A stretch of DNA of 64,000 bases from Verrucomicrobiota bacterium. Lineage in GTDB: Bacteria; Verrucomicrobiota; Verrucomicrobiae; Limisphaerales; UBA11358. Of this stretch, positions 45,973 through 55,474 are shown piece by piece. The notes below the pieces were generated by a model that saw only the letters and a program-made list of their open reading frames with translations, was not told where the DNA came from and made no database searches. Positions within the stretch are counted from its first letter, which is position 1. Each line of letters starts with the position of its first letter. The position numbers and the translations under genes are program-made. The stretch spans positions 62,001 to 126,000 of the forward strand of contig JACZKP010000109.1 in NCBI GenBank assembly GCA_014860005.1, written 5' to 3'.

Positions 45973-47784
45973 TTATTTCTTATTTTTCCGGACCGGAGTC
46001 AATACTGGAGACGTTGCTGGAGTGGCCGGCGCCGTGGGCGTCGCGGTCTTCGTGAGTTTCGTTTGCGCGATGGTGAGAAGATTCTGCACCGTCCAGTAAA
46101 GGGTGAGTCCGGCCGAGAAGTTGTAGAGGAACACCATGAACATGAGCGGCAGGTACTTCATCATCTTCTGTTGCACCGGGTCCATGCCCGGGGCCGGGGG
46201 CGTGAGCCGGGCCTGCCACAGCATCGTGGCGCCCATGAGCAACGGCAGGAGGTTGAAGGGGAAATTGATGCCGGGAAACACAAACAGGGTGTCCGGCTTC
46301 GAGAGGTCCGCCACCCACAGGAAGCTCGCGCCGCGCAGTTCGATCGCCGTGCGGATCATGTAAAAGAAGCCGATGAACACCGGCATTTGGAGGAGCATCG
46401 GCAGGCAGCCGCCCAGCGGACTGACCTTGTTCTCCCGCATAAACTCCATGAGCTTGCGGTTCATCTTGGCCGGGTCCTCCTTGTATTTTTCCTGGAGCGC
46501 CTTCATTTGCGGCTGCAGCGCCGCCATGCGCTTCATTGAGCGCGTGCTGGCCGTCGTCAGGGGCCAGAACAACATTTTAATGATGAAGGTGATGGCGATG
46601 ATGGCCCAGCCGTAGGAGAACCCAAGCGCCTGGTGGAACCAATTCATGCTGAGCAACAGTGCCTTGGAGAAAAAGCCAAACCAACCAAAGCCCATCACCA
46701 TGTCCACGTTGTTCTGGAAGCGGCTCGAGATCATCGCCAGCGTCCGGTACTCCTTTGGCCCGGTGAAGAAGTTGAATTGCCGCTCGACGCTCTGCCCGGG
46801 GGCCAGCACGGCGCCGGGATAGGCCAAGCTGGTCAGATAACCTTTCTGCGGTGGAGCGCTCTTGAAATTGGCGGGGATGTCCTCGTCGCTCGGCCGGGGC
46901 AACTGCATGACCCGGGAAACGATCTGCAACGCCGGCTCATCGGGCATCGCCACCAGCGCGAAGAATTGATTGTGCGCCGAGGCCCAGAAGACGTTGCTCG
47001 ATCCGGCGCGATACTCCGGCCGCGGCACCCCCGGGAAGCAACCCAACGTGCGATTCTCGAACCACGTCCCGGCAATCTCCTCCTTGCCGCCGCCGTTATA
47101 CCACATCAACCCCACATTCTCGCCGCGGTCGTCCGGCCCCATGGGTGTGGCGGTGCCGATCACCCATTCGTGCGCCGGCAGCGCGAGCGGTTGGCTGGAA
47201 GTGTTTTCCCATCGCACGGTGGCTTGAATGAGATAATTGGTGCTGAGTTGAAATTCTTTCACCACGCGCAGGCCGTTCGTGAGGGTTTTCTCGGCCCGCA
47301 TTCCGCCGGAAGTCCGCATCAACGTGAAAATGCCGTCGCCTTGCAGACTTTCGTCGCCCAACACGGACAACACCGGCACGGCAGCCGGCGTGTGCAAGGT
47401 AGCCAGCCCGTTGGCCAGCGGGTCTTGCTTGCGCTTGCGCGTCACGGTTTCCGGATAACGCACCAGTTCAATGAGTTTCAATCCGCCTCCGCGCGAGGTG
47501 AACGTGTAGCGGACGTTCTCATTGGCCACCGTCATGGTTTCTTCCGGGACATCCGTCGGCGGCGTGAGTTGCGGGGCCACAACCGATGTTGTGCCCGGCG
47601 TCGTAACCGGCCCGGGCATGGGCCTCGCTGCGTTGGTTGCGGCGCTGAGTGAGGGCGGCGCCACGGTGTTGGTGAACCCCGGGGGCAGCGGTTTTGGCGG
47701 GTAAAGCTTGGGCACAATCACGGTGGACCAAAGCATCAGCAAGCCCAAGCAGGCCACCACGACTAAGATTGATTTACGATCCAT
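45973..47784 (-). CDS. yidC: Membrane protein insertase YidC
   Basis: Inner-membrane insertase that works alone or with SecYEG. A first membrane helix (about 6-24) is followed by a Pro/Thr-rich stretch, then the large periplasmic domain typical of Gram-negative YidC (about 75-370), then the five-helix core. NWFHQALGFSYGWAIIAIT, QPQMKALQEKYKEDPAKMNR and GCLPMLLQMPVFIGFFYMI are the conserved core segments. The conserved core Arg is not certain from sight. The C-terminus is basic (TPVRKNKK). At 603 residues it is typical. yidD is immediately upstream. Confidence 0.96.
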   Translation of the reverse strand: MDRKSILVVVACLGLLMLWSTVIVPKLYPPKPLPPGFTNTVAPPSLSAATNAARPMPGPVTTPGTTSVVAPQLTPPTDVPEETMTVANENVRYTFTSRGGGLKLIELVRYPETVTRKRKQDPLANGLATLHTPAAVPVLSVLGDESLQGDGIFTLMRTSGGMRAEKTLTNGLRVVKEFQLSTNYLIQATVRWENTSSQPLALPAHEWVIGTATPMGPDDRGENVGLMWYNGGGKEEIAGTWFENRTLGCFPGVPRPEYRAGSSNVFWASAHNQFFALVAMPDEPALQIVSRVMQLPRPSDEDIPANFKSAPPQKGYLTSLAYPGAVLAPGQSVERQFNFFTGPKEYRTLAMISSRFQNNVDMVMGFGWFGFFSKALLLSMNWFHQALGFSYGWAIIAITFIIKMLFWPLTTASTRSMKRMAALQPQMKALQEKYKEDPAKMNRKLMEFMRENKVSPLGGCLPMLLQMPVFIGFFYMIRTAIELRGASFLWVADLSKPDTLFVFPGINFPFNLLPLLMGATMLWQARLTPPAPGMDPVQQKMMKYLPLMFMVFLYNFSAGLTLYWTVQNLLTIAQTKLTKTATPTAPATPATSPVLTPVRKNKK

Positions 47785-47790
47785 GAAAAA

Positions 47791-48108
47791 CTATGAGCCG
47801 CTGCGGCCTCGTGCGTTTGCCACCGGCAGATGGAATCCGGCGCATTCCGCCCGTGCGTTGGTGGTGGGTTCGCCCGGCACCGGATCATGCCCGCACTCGC
47901 TCCAGGGATGACAGCGGGCGATGCGCTTGAGGGCAAGCCAGCTTCCGGTCAGGGCGCCGTGGCGGCGGAGGGCTTGCAAGGCGTACTCGGAGCAACTCGG
48001 CGTGTACCGGCAGCCGGCCGCGGGACCGAACAACAGCGTCTTGGCCGGCGACAACGTCCAGCGATAGACACGCACGGCCAAAATTAAAATGTGCTGAACC
48101 GGGTTCAT
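47791..48108 (-). CDS. yidD: Membrane protein insertion efficiency factor YidD
   Basis: A small peripheral membrane protein that assists YidC. PAAGCRYTPSCSEYALQALR carries the three conserved cysteines, and RIARCHPWSECGHDPVPG is the family end signature. The ATG at 48108 (MNPVQHILILAVRVYRW) is preferred to 48135. It is six bp from yidC. The residues after DPVPG are a non-conserved tail. Confidence 0.94.
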   Translation of the reverse strand: MNPVQHILILAVRVYRWTLSPAKTLLFGPAAGCRYTPSCSEYALQALRRHGALTGSWLALKRIARCHPWSECGHDPVPGEPTTNARAECAGFHLPVANARGRSGS

Positions 48109-48160
48109 CGGCCCCCTGGGTACACCATTATTCATTCAGAAGCTTCATCGCTTTGACATT

Positions 48161-48532
48161 TCAACCATCCAACAATCCAGCCTTCCGTAACGTCTTCAAA
48201 AAATCTCGTTCCACTCCGGCCAGCCCTTGCTGCAAAATCGAACCGCGCGCCACCAACACCATGTCCACCGGGGCGTTCAGTTCATGCTGATGCACCCGGA
48301 AGGTTTCGCGCAACCAGCGTTTGGCCCGGCTGCGCACCACTGCGCCGCCCACTTTCTTGCTCACCACCACCCCCAGCCGGGAGGAGGTTCCGTCCGTCCG
48401 GCGCCACCAGTTGGCAATCAGGCAGCCTTGTACCGCGCGCTGTCCGGCCTGCCGCACCCGCGCAAAATCCCGTCCGTGCTTGATGCGCAACCGGCGACCC
48501 AGACCCCGACGTGCCGGCGAAGGGGTGTTCAT
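48161..48532 (-). CDS. rnpA: Ribonuclease P protein component
   Basis: The protein subunit of RNase P, which matures tRNA 5' ends together with the RNA subunit. LRIKHGRDFARVRQAGQR and LGVVVSKKVGGAVVRSRAKR carry the family signatures; the RNR-type motif reads RSRAKRWLRE here, and VLVARGSI follows. At 123 residues it is the normal size. It lies 10 bp after rpmH, the usual bacterial arrangement. Confidence 0.95.
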   Translation of the reverse strand: MNTPSPARRGLGRRLRIKHGRDFARVRQAGQRAVQGCLIANWWRRTDGTSSRLGVVVSKKVGGAVVRSRAKRWLRETFRVHQHELNAPVDMVLVARGSILQQGLAGVERDFLKTLRKAGLLDG

Positions 48533-48542
48533 GGCCGGCCTT

Positions 48543-48680
48543 TCAGACGGGCGTCAGCCGTTTGCGTCCCACGTGGCGGCGATTCTGCAATGTGGCCCGG
48601 CCGCTCTTGGATGAATTCCGGGCCAGGAAGCCATGCTGCCGTTTGCGGCGAATTTTCGACGGTTGATACTGGCGTTTCAT
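48543..48680 (-). CDS. rpmH: 50S ribosomal protein L34
   Basis: A 45-residue L34: [20 protein letters not shown], then [20 protein letters not shown] and LTPV, unmistakable from start to end. The ATG at 48680 is set by the conserved MKRQYQPS start. It is the first gene of the rpmH-rnpA-yidD-yidC-jag series. The dnaA gene, often found upstream, is not here. Confidence 0.97.
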   Translation of the reverse strand: MKRQYQPSKIRRKRQHGFLARNSSKSGRATLQNRRHVGRKRLTPV

Positions 48681-48762
48681 AAATCTGTTTCGGTTGCGCG
48701 CTCTAACACTTGAATCCCGAGGCACGCATGTCCCAGGAATCTCCCTTTTAACGGAGCGGGGG

Positions 48763-48790
48763 AGAATAACAACGAACCGGGTCCTGTCAA
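48763..48790 (-). promoter_or_regulatory. Probable sigma70-type promoter for rpmH-rnpA-yidDC
   Basis: On the minus strand TTGACA (48790-48785) and TATTCT (48768-48763) are separated by 16 bp. The -10 lies about 83 bp before the rpmH start. The -35 is a perfect match and the -10 matches four of six. Confidence 0.6.
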
Positions 48791-48873
48791 GAAACAGCAA
48801 CACCCTTGACCGGGCCGTTATCCCGCTCGATTCCTGATTCGACTTTTGCGGGGCGCCCCCTCACACTGACCCC

Positions 48874-50112
48874 ATGCCTTTTACCAAATTAGGCCTGTCA
48901 CCCGCCGCGTTGGAAGGCGTCAAGGCGATGGGCTATGTCGAGCCGACACCGATTCAACTGCGCGCCATCCCCCTGCTCATGGCGGGTCAGGATGTCATCG
49001 GCAGCGCGCAAACCGGCACGGGCAAGACCGCGGCGTTCGCCCTGCCAATTCTCACCAAGCTGGAAAGCCACCAACCGCAGACGCGGGTGCTGATTCTGGA
49101 GCCGACACGCGAGCTGGCCGCCCAAGTCGAAACGGCCATGCGCGATTTCGCGCGTTTCACGGATTTGCGCGTGGCTGTGGTGTTTGGCGGCGTCGGCTAT
49201 GGCCGGCAGATGGACGATCTCAAGCGCGGCGTGGATATTCTGGTGGCGACCCCGGGTCGCCTGCTGGACCACCTCGGCCGCGGCACCTGCCGGCTCGACA
49301 AGGTCCAACACCTTGTGCTCGATGAGGCCGACCGGATGCTCGACATGGGGTTTCTGCCAGATGTGAAGCGAATTGTTGAGAAATGTCCGCGCACCCACCG
49401 GCAGACCATGTTGTTCTCGGCCACGATTCCGCCGGAGATTGAAACGCTCATCCAATGGGCGATGAAGGATCCGCATACCATCGAGATCGGCGCTCGCCGC
49501 ACGCCTGCGGAAACCGTCAAACATGTCATCTATCCGGTCGCCGACGCGCAAAAGGCCGATCTACTCCTGGCGTTGCTGGAGCAGGTGAACTACGAATCCG
49601 TCATCATCTTCTGCCGCACAAAACATGGCGCAGACCGCGCGGCGCAATTGCTGAAGCGCAACAACCACGCCGTGGCCGTGCTGCATTCCAACCGCACCCA
49701 AAGCGAGCGCGAACAGGCGCTGCAGGGTTTCCGCGAGGGCCGCTTCGAGGTGCTGGTTGCCACGGACATTGCCGCGCGCGGACTGGACATCGCGGACGTG
49801 AGTCACGTCATCAACTACGACGTGCCGCATCATCCGGAGGATTACATTCACCGCATTGGCCGCACGGGCCGCGCCGAGGCCACGGGCGACGCCTTCACTT
49901 TGATGGTGGCGGAGGATGTCAAGCACGTCATAGCCATCGAGCGGTTTATCAGCCAGAAAATCCTGCGGGTGAAACTCGAAAATTTTGACTACCGCTACAC
50001 GGCGCTGTTCGACCAGGATAAACCGGGCCAATCGCGCGAGTATTCAGGCGGCGCCCGCGGCGTGCGCGTCCACGGGGGTTATCATTTCGCTCCCGGACGG
50101 CGCCGGCGTTAG
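48874..50112 (+). CDS. DEAD-box RNA helicase (RhlE-like)
   Basis: An ATP-dependent RNA remodelling enzyme. The Q motif is PTPIQLRAIPLL, followed by AQTGTGKT (Walker A), PTRELAAQ, DEADRMLDMGF, SAT and the C-domain motifs ATDIAARGLDIADVSHVINY and HRIGRTGRA. At 412 residues it has only a short basic tail (GGYHFAPGRRRR), which fits the RhlE group. It diverges from rpmH and precedes infA by about 210 bp. Confidence 0.95.
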   Translation: MPFTKLGLSPAALEGVKAMGYVEPTPIQLRAIPLLMAGQDVIGSAQTGTGKTAAFALPILTKLESHQPQTRVLILEPTRELAAQVETAMRDFARFTDLRVAVVFGGVGYGRQMDDLKRGVDILVATPGRLLDHLGRGTCRLDKVQHLVLDEADRMLDMGFLPDVKRIVEKCPRTHRQTMLFSATIPPEIETLIQWAMKDPHTIEIGARRTPAETVKHVIYPVADAQKADLLLALLEQVNYESVIIFCRTKHGADRAAQLLKRNNHAVAVLHSNRTQSEREQALQGFREGRFEVLVATDIAARGLDIADVSHVINYDVPHHPEDYIHRIGRTGRAEATGDAFTLMVAEDVKHVIAIERFISQKILRVKLENFDYRYTALFDQDKPGQSREYSGGARGVRVHGGYHFAPGRRRR

Positions 50113-50321
50113 TCGGGAAGGCCAATTATCTGCCTTTGTCGCACAACCGCACCTGGCTTTGAAGACAGTCCTGCGGACGAAGGCGAAGTCTTCTTGGGCG
50201 TGCGACCCGTTGCCTGGCAGATGTGGACATCTGAGTGGATGTTCATTTCCCGCACGCCAGGCGGTGCGCGATGACCGGGCGTGATTTCGACTCGAAGGCA
50301 TCGAACGCGACTGGCTCAGAC

Positions 50322-50540
50322 ATGAGCGACGAACAGCACATTGAATTGGAAGGCGCGATTTCCGCCGTGTTGCCCGGCACGATGTTCCGGGTGAACCTGG
50401 ACAATCAGCACGTGGTGTTGGCGCATGTCTCCGGCAAGATGCACAAGCACTTTGTGCGGCTTACCATTGGGGATCGCGTCCGGCTGGAAATGTCACCCTA
50501 CGACCTGACCAAGGCCCGGATTACCTATCGGCTGAAGTGA
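50322..50540 (+). CDS. infA: Translation initiation factor IF-1
   Basis: A 72-residue S1-like OB-fold factor that binds the ribosomal A site during initiation. [38 protein letters not shown] and [20 protein letters not shown] are diagnostic. The ATG at 50322 gives the standard length; an upstream ATG at 50271 would add 17 non-conserved residues. No strong ribosome site is seen. A small perfect hairpin, CAGATG-tgga-CATCTG, lies upstream at 50218-50233. Confidence 0.96.
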   Translation: MSDEQHIELEGAISAVLPGTMFRVNLDNQHVVLAHVSGKMHKHFVRLTIGDRVRLEMSPYDLTKARITYRLK

Positions 50541-50671
50541 GCCTGGCAAGCGCGGGAAGGAAAACGGCAGGCCCAAGCTGAACAACGCGGGCAGCGAGTC
50601 AGCAGTCCGATGCGGGGGGGCACAGACGCTCTCCTCATCAGCCCGCGCCACGAAGCCTGGCGTGACTTTCT

Positions 50672-53600
50672 TCAAGCCTGGCGCAATCGCATCAGCAGGT
50701 CTTTGCTCTCCACGGTTTCCCCGATATGCACGAAGGTCTGTTCCACAACCCCGTCGCACGGCGCGTAAATCGTCGTCTGCATCTTCATCGCCTCCAAGGT
50801 AAGGAGCTTGTCACCCTTTGCGACTTTGGTGCCGACGCTTGCGGTCAGAGCGGTGACGAGACCCGGAATCGGCGCGCCAATTTGTGTGGGTTCCGCCGGA
50901 TCGGCCTTCACCCGCGGCTTGGCCTTGGGTTGCACCGAACGATCCACCACGGTTAATTGCCGTGGCATGCCGTTTAATTCGAACAACACCGCGCGCCGCC
51001 CTTCCGCATCCACCGGATTCACGTTCACCAGCCGGATGAACAGCGTCTTGCCCTCCTCGATGTTCACCGAAATTTCCTCGCCCACCTTCATTCCGTAGAA
51101 GAACGCCGGCGTGGGCAGCGCGGACAAATCCCCGTACTCACGGCTCTTGCGGGCGTAATCGGCAAAAACTTCGGGATACATCACGTAACTGTAAACATCG
51201 TCTTCGGTGACCTCATGCTTGAGCCGCAGCGCGAGTTCGGTTTCAACCTTCTTGAAGTTCAGCGGTTTCATGGACGCGCCCGGACGGCCCTGCAGCGGTT
51301 TGCGTTTGCCCAGCACGACGTGTTGCAGTTTGCGCGGCCAGCCGCCCATTGGTTTGCCCAAGCCGCCCATGAGCATGTCAATAACCGACTCGGGAAACGG
51401 TGTGCCGCCCGGCTCGAGGTTCAGCACGTCCGCGGGCTTGATGCCCCGCGTGACCAGAAACATGGTCATGTCGCCGACCACTTTGCTGCTGGGTGTGACC
51501 TTGACGATGTCGCCAAAAAGCTGGTTTACCTCGGCGTAGGTGCGGGCGATTTCCGGCCAGTGCCGCGCCAAACCCATGCCCGCGGCCTGCTCCTTGAGGT
51601 TGGTGAACTGGCCACCCGGCATTTCGTGCAGATAAACTTCGGCACTGCCGGTGCGCGGCGCGCTGTCGAACGGCGCGTAATACTCGCGCACCTCCTCCCA
51701 GTAATCCGCGAATTCATTCAGCGCATCGAGATCAAGGCCCGTGTCGCGCCGGGTGAACTGCAAAGCGGCAACCAACGAGTTTAGATTTGGCTGGCTCGTC
51801 GAACCCGACATGGAGGCGATGGCCATGTCGGCGATATCCACGCCCGCTTCACTGGCCGCGAGCACGGAAGCCGCCGCCGTCCCGCTCGCGTCGTGGGTGT
51901 GGAAATGAATCGGCAAACCGATTTCCTCCTTCAGCGCCTTGACCAGCTTGTGCGCCGCGGCGGGCCGGCACAATCCGGCCATGTCCTTGATGGCGAGAAT
52001 ATGCGCCCCCATGCGCTCCAGTTCCTTCGCCAGCTTCACGTAGTAACGCAGCGAGTACTTGTTGCGCGACCGGTCAAGAATGTTGCCGGTGTAGCAGATG
52101 GCGGCTTCGCAAACCGCGGGCGTATCCTGCACCGCTTCCATCGCCACCTTGAGATTCGGCAGGTAATTCAGCGAGTCGAACAGGCGGAAAATGTCCATGC
52201 CCGATGCTGCGGCGTGACGGACGAAACCCGCGACCACGTTGTCCGGGTAGTTGGAATAACCGACCGCGTTCGAGCCGCGGAAGAGCATTTGAAAACAGAT
52301 GTTCGGCAGCCTCTGCCGCAACGTCCGCAGGCGGATCCACGGGTCCTCGTGCAGGAATCGCAGGGCCGTGTCGAAAGTCGCGCCGCCCCACATTTCCAGA
52401 CTGAACAACTGCGGCACGCGCCGCGCAAGTGCGTCCGCCACTGCCAGCATATCGTAGGTGCGCAGGCGCGTGGCAAACAACGATTGATGCGCGTCCCGAA
52501 ACGTGGTGTCCGTCACGAGCAACGGCTTTTGCCGGGCCACCCATTGCGCAAACTTCGCTGGCCCCATTTCCAGCAACAACTGCCGCGTGCCGGCTGGCGG
52601 AGTTTGTTTGTGATCGTAAGCCGGCACCCGCGCCGGCTCAAACGGCTTTTCGATTACGTGCCCTTTGGCTTGCGGATTGCCGTTGACCGTCACGTCGCCG
52701 AGAAAAGCCAGCAGCTTTGTGGCCCGATCGCGCCGCAGCTTGAGCTTGAACAGTTCCGGCGTGGTATCAATCAACGTCGTTGTTGCCTGGCCCGTGCGGA
52801 ACGTTTCGTTGTGGATGACATTCTCCAGGAACGGAATGTTGGTCTTGACGCCGCGGATGCGGAATTCGCGCAACGCCCGGTCCATGCGGCGCAGCGCACC
52901 GTCAAAGGTCTGCGCGTAGGAGGTGACCTTGACGAGCAGCGAATCATAAAACGGCGTGATGACCGAACCGGCGTAACCCATGCCGCCGTCCAGCCGGATG
53001 CCGAAACCGCCGGACGAGCGATAGGTGAGAATCCGGCCGTAATCTGGATTGAATTTGTTCTCCGGATCCTCGGTGGTCACGCGGCACTGCACGGCAAAGC
53101 CATTGCGCGGGATGTCCGGCTGGGACGGGATGCCGATTTGCACCCCGTGCAGTCGGTTTCCGTCGGCGACCAGAATCTGCGCCCGCACGAGGTCCACGCC
53201 CGTGATGATCTCGGTCACCGTGTGTTCCACCTGAATGCGCGGGTTCATCTCGATGAAGAACCATTCGTTGGTGTCTTGATCGAGGAGGAACTCGACGGTG
53301 CCGGCGTTGTCGTACTTGATTGCGCGGCAGAGTTTCACCGCGGCATCGCACAACTCCTGGCGCACCTTGGGGTCCAAGCCGACGGAGGGCGCAATTTCAA
53401 TCACCTTCTGATGCCGGCGCTGCACCGAGCAATCCCGCTCGTGCAGATGCACCACGTTGCCGTGGCGGTCGCCCAGAATCTGCACTTCGATGTGTTTGGC
53501 GCGTGGGATGTAGCGTTCGAGGAACACCGCCGGATTGCCGAATGCACGGCCCGCCTCGCCCTGCGCTTCTTCCAAGGCGTCCGCCAGTTCCCCCGGCTTG

Positions 53601-54178
53601 GACACCACGCGCATCCCGCGTCCGCCACCGCCGAATGCCGCTTTGACAATCAGCGGAAAACCAATTCCCTTCGCGACCTTCAAGGCCTTGTCGCGATCCA
53701 CAATAGGGTCTTCCGTCCCTGGCAGGGTGGGCACGCCAACTTTCTCCGCCAGTGCCCGCGCGGCCGTCTTGTCGCCCATCATCCGGAGCAACTCGACGCG
53801 CGGGCCGATGAACGTGATGCCAGCGGTCTCACAGGCTTTCGCAAATTCGGCGTTCTCGGACAGGAATCCGTAGCCGGGGTGGATCATGTCCACACCCTTC
53901 TCCTTAGCCAGCGTGATGATGCTGGGAATGTCGAGATACGCCCCCACGGGGCCTTTGCCCTCGCCGACCAGATATGCCTCGTCCGCCTTGAAGCGATGAA
54001 TGGTCAGGCGGTCTTCCTGCGCGTAGATGGCCACCGTGCGGAAACCCAGTTCGGTCGCGGCGCGAAGCACGCGGATGGCGATCTCGCTGCGGTTGGCCAC
54101 CATCAACTTGCGGTTGGCCCCGGGCAGATACGGTGGCGGAACGGAACTGACTGTCGCGTTGGTCGCTGGTGCTCTCAT
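50672..54178 (-). CDS. pyc: Pyruvate carboxylase
   Basis: A cytoplasmic biotin enzyme that carboxylates pyruvate to oxaloacetate. Residues about 20-480 are the biotin carboxylase domain (GGGGRGMRVV ATP-grasp loop, FIEMNPRIQVEHTVTE). About 555-830 is the carboxyltransferase domain, with VTDTTFRDAHQSLFATR and the SMSGSTSQPN region. The C-terminal biotin carrier has LLTLEAMKMQT, whose Lys is biotinylated. At 1168 residues it is the usual single-chain form. The start at 54178 gives about 20 residues before the first domain. It stands alone on the minus strand. Confidence 0.97.
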   Translation of the reverse strand: MRAPATNATVSSVPPPYLPGANRKLMVANRSEIAIRVLRAATELGFRTVAIYAQEDRLTIHRFKADEAYLVGEGKGPVGAYLDIPSIITLAKEKGVDMIHPGYGFLSENAEFAKACETAGITFIGPRVELLRMMGDKTAARALAEKVGVPTLPGTEDPIVDRDKALKVAKGIGFPLIVKAAFGGGGRGMRVVSKPGELADALEEAQGEAGRAFGNPAVFLERYIPRAKHIEVQILGDRHGNVVHLHERDCSVQRRHQKVIEIAPSVGLDPKVRQELCDAAVKLCRAIKYDNAGTVEFLLDQDTNEWFFIEMNPRIQVEHTVTEIITGVDLVRAQILVADGNRLHGVQIGIPSQPDIPRNGFAVQCRVTTEDPENKFNPDYGRILTYRSSGGFGIRLDGGMGYAGSVITPFYDSLLVKVTSYAQTFDGALRRMDRALREFRIRGVKTNIPFLENVIHNETFRTGQATTTLIDTTPELFKLKLRRDRATKLLAFLGDVTVNGNPQAKGHVIEKPFEPARVPAYDHKQTPPAGTRQLLLEMGPAKFAQWVARQKPLLVTDTTFRDAHQSLFATRLRTYDMLAVADALARRVPQLFSLEMWGGATFDTALRFLHEDPWIRLRTLRQRLPNICFQMLFRGSNAVGYSNYPDNVVAGFVRHAAASGMDIFRLFDSLNYLPNLKVAMEAVQDTPAVCEAAICYTGNILDRSRNKYSLRYYVKLAKELERMGAHILAIKDMAGLCRPAAAHKLVKALKEEIGLPIHFHTHDASGTAAASVLAASEAGVDIADMAIASMSGSTSQPNLNSLVAALQFTRRDTGLDLDALNEFADYWEEVREYYAPFDSAPRTGSAEVYLHEMPGGQFTNLKEQAAGMGLARHWPEIARTYAEVNQLFGDIVKVTPSSKVVGDMTMFLVTRGIKPADVLNLEPGGTPFPESVIDMLMGGLGKPMGGWPRKLQHVVLGKRKPLQGRPGASMKPLNFKKVETELALRLKHEVTEDDVYSYVMYPEVFADYARKSREYGDLSALPTPAFFYGMKVGEEISVNIEEGKTLFIRLVNVNPVDAEGRRAVLFELNGMPRQLTVVDRSVQPKAKPRVKADPAEPTQIGAPIPGLVTALTASVGTKVAKGDKLLTLEAMKMQTTIYAPCDGVVEQTFVHIGETVESKDLLMRLRQA

Positions 54179-54293
54179 AGATTATCGGGCAGAAAGAACA
54201 CCAAAGCGCGCCGCGCAAAGCAATGCTGGAATGGATGCCTGTCGTGTAGCAATCAAGGTTGGAAAAGTGTGTGCGATCAAAACTGGAATGGGG

Positions 54294-54509
54294 TTAGAAG
54301 GCGGGGACATGCAGTAGGACGAAGGGTTTGGCATTTTTGTCTGGGGCGTGATGGAGGAAGAAGAAGAAGAGGTCGCCATCGGGGCGGAGGCAGCGGATGA
54401 CTTTGCTGCGCGGTGGAGCGTCTATGGCGTAGGGTTGGGATCCGACGGGGACTGTGCCGTCGTCGCCAACGCGGACTTGGCCGTGCTTTCGGCAGGCGAC
54501 TTGTCGCCG
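54294..54509 (-). pseudogene. Orphan C-terminal coding fragment, possibly from a transposase
   Basis: An open frame of 71 codons with no start reads RRQVACRKHGQVRVGDDGTV, PVGSQPYAIDAPPRSKVIRC, LRPDGDLFFFFLHHAPDKNA and KPFVLLHVPAF before a TAA. It looks like a real protein end; the DDGTV..VG.QPY strand pattern recalls the C-terminal beta-barrel of some insertion-sequence transposases. The frame is closed upstream by a TGA. The family is a guess. Confidence 0.4.
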
Positions 54510-54512
54510 TCA

Positions 54513-54937
54513 AACGCAGACTGGGGCGACGATTCCCTGCGAGCCGCTCTTACCCGGCCGCAAGGCGCGCCAAAAACGGGAACGGTGGTGGTGCGTGCCG
54601 GCGGCGCGGTGGCGGTCACGACACCGCCACCAAAAGGCAAAGGGCAAAGGGACGACTTCTGGAAATTCGACGGGCGTGCCCCGTGGCCGCAGGCTTTACG
54701 GGGCGGGTTCAATTCACCCCGTGGGAAAACCCTCGAAAGAAGATGATGGCCAGATGGCTGCGAACCACCGGTTTTCCCCCGCCGCTGGCGCAACGCATTC
54801 TTTCCCACGGGGCAAGCCGGATGGAAAGGATGTTCGGCGCGATCACACCCTCACAGCAAGCGACGCTTCCTCCGCATCTCAATCCTTTCCAATCCTTTCG
54901 CGATTAGGCGTCGCGGTAGAATGGTAAAGGGCCGCAC
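54513..54937. other. Non-coding accessory region with an inverted-repeat element
   Basis: It contains the inverted-repeat element at 54717-54812 and, at 54903-54914, the word ATTAGGCGTCGC, which shares eleven bases with the core end of the attC-like site but in opposite orientation. No complete gene is supported. Confidence 0.45.
54717..54812. repeat. 96-bp inverted-repeat element of the CACGGGGCAAG family
   Basis: CCCCGTGGGAAA (54717-54728) and its exact reverse complement TTTCCCACGGGG (54801-54812), followed by CAAG, bound a non-coding core. The same ends occur at 56062-56120 and, in variant form, in and around the exosortase gene. Confidence 0.75.
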
Positions 54938-55351
54938 TCATGTTGGTGAACGCTCGCCAAACGCTGTCCAGTAAGCCTTGGATACGTCGCACAACTCATC
55001 GAACGTGATGGCGCGCCCGCTGTCGAGCGAAAGAGAAAAGTCGGTGGCTGTAACGCGCAGAGTGCCGCTCACGCATTCGACTACGCTGGCGTCTGTCCAG
55101 TCCTTGGCCTGAAGAATTTCAGGTTCGGCTTTGGCGATGGCGGCAAGATCGGTGAGCGCTGTGTCGTCCCCATGCGGCTGGTAACTGAGCGCGGTGCAGC
55201 CGTGTAAAGTAAGAAGGATGCGGTCGCCCGGATCTGGAAAGCGGCTGCGAAGGTAGTCAATCCAGACCGCGAACTGAACGTCACCGGGAACAGCACCCGA
55301 GATTCTAAGGACCGAGCCATCGTGAAGGACGTTCCAAATGTCTGCGTTCAT
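54938..55351 (-). CDS. Small hypothetical protein, probable integron cassette gene
   Basis: A 137-residue protein of unknown function: acidic, no signal or membrane segment, with mixed alpha/beta character (VLRISGAVPGDVQFAVWIDY, ILLTLHGCTALSY). The ATG at 55351 is chosen because it lies 26 bases after the G/TTAGGC crossover point of the attC-like site, the distance seen in integron cassettes, and because the upstream codons run through that site. No second attC was found after its stop, so the cassette may have lost it. Confidence 0.6.
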   Translation of the reverse strand: MNADIWNVLHDGSVLRISGAVPGDVQFAVWIDYLRSRFPDPGDRILLTLHGCTALSYQPHGDDTALTDLAAIAKAEPEILQAKDWTDASVVECVSGTLRVTATDFSLSLDSGRAITFDELCDVSKAYWTAFGERSPT

Positions 55352-55371
55352 TGTGAGCTGCGCGTAGCGAC

Positions 55372-55474
55372 GCCTAACGCAAAGGTGAGCGGCGGGAGGC
55401 AGCCGCCACTGAGTAACGAATGCAAACTGGGCGAAACGGCTGCCTCCCGTCCGCTCCACCGAGCTCGTTAGTTT
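55372..55474 (-). other. attC-like recombination site (integron cassette junction)
   Basis: On the minus strand the site opens with AACTAAC (close to the RYYYAAC inverse core) and ends with CGTTAGGC, a perfect GTTRRRY core. The two inner arms (55437-55460 and 55384-55405) pair over about 22 bases, with two unpaired bases on one arm only, as in the extrahelical bases of attC. A loop of about 31 bases lies between them. The stop codon of the upstream small gene is inside the first core, which is also typical. No integrase gene is in the window. Confidence 0.7.

Noticed and set aside
48681..48873. Replication origin next to rpmH
   Set aside because: No dnaA gene and no clustered DnaA boxes are visible; the gap is short and best explained as promoters.
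51893..54400. Long plus-strand open frame (835 codons)
   Set aside because: Antisense to pyruvate carboxylase, whose domains and biotin site are unmistakable.
54903..54914. Second attC core (ATTAGGCGTCGC)
   Set aside because: It shares eleven bases with the attC end but is in the wrong orientation and has no paired arms around it.
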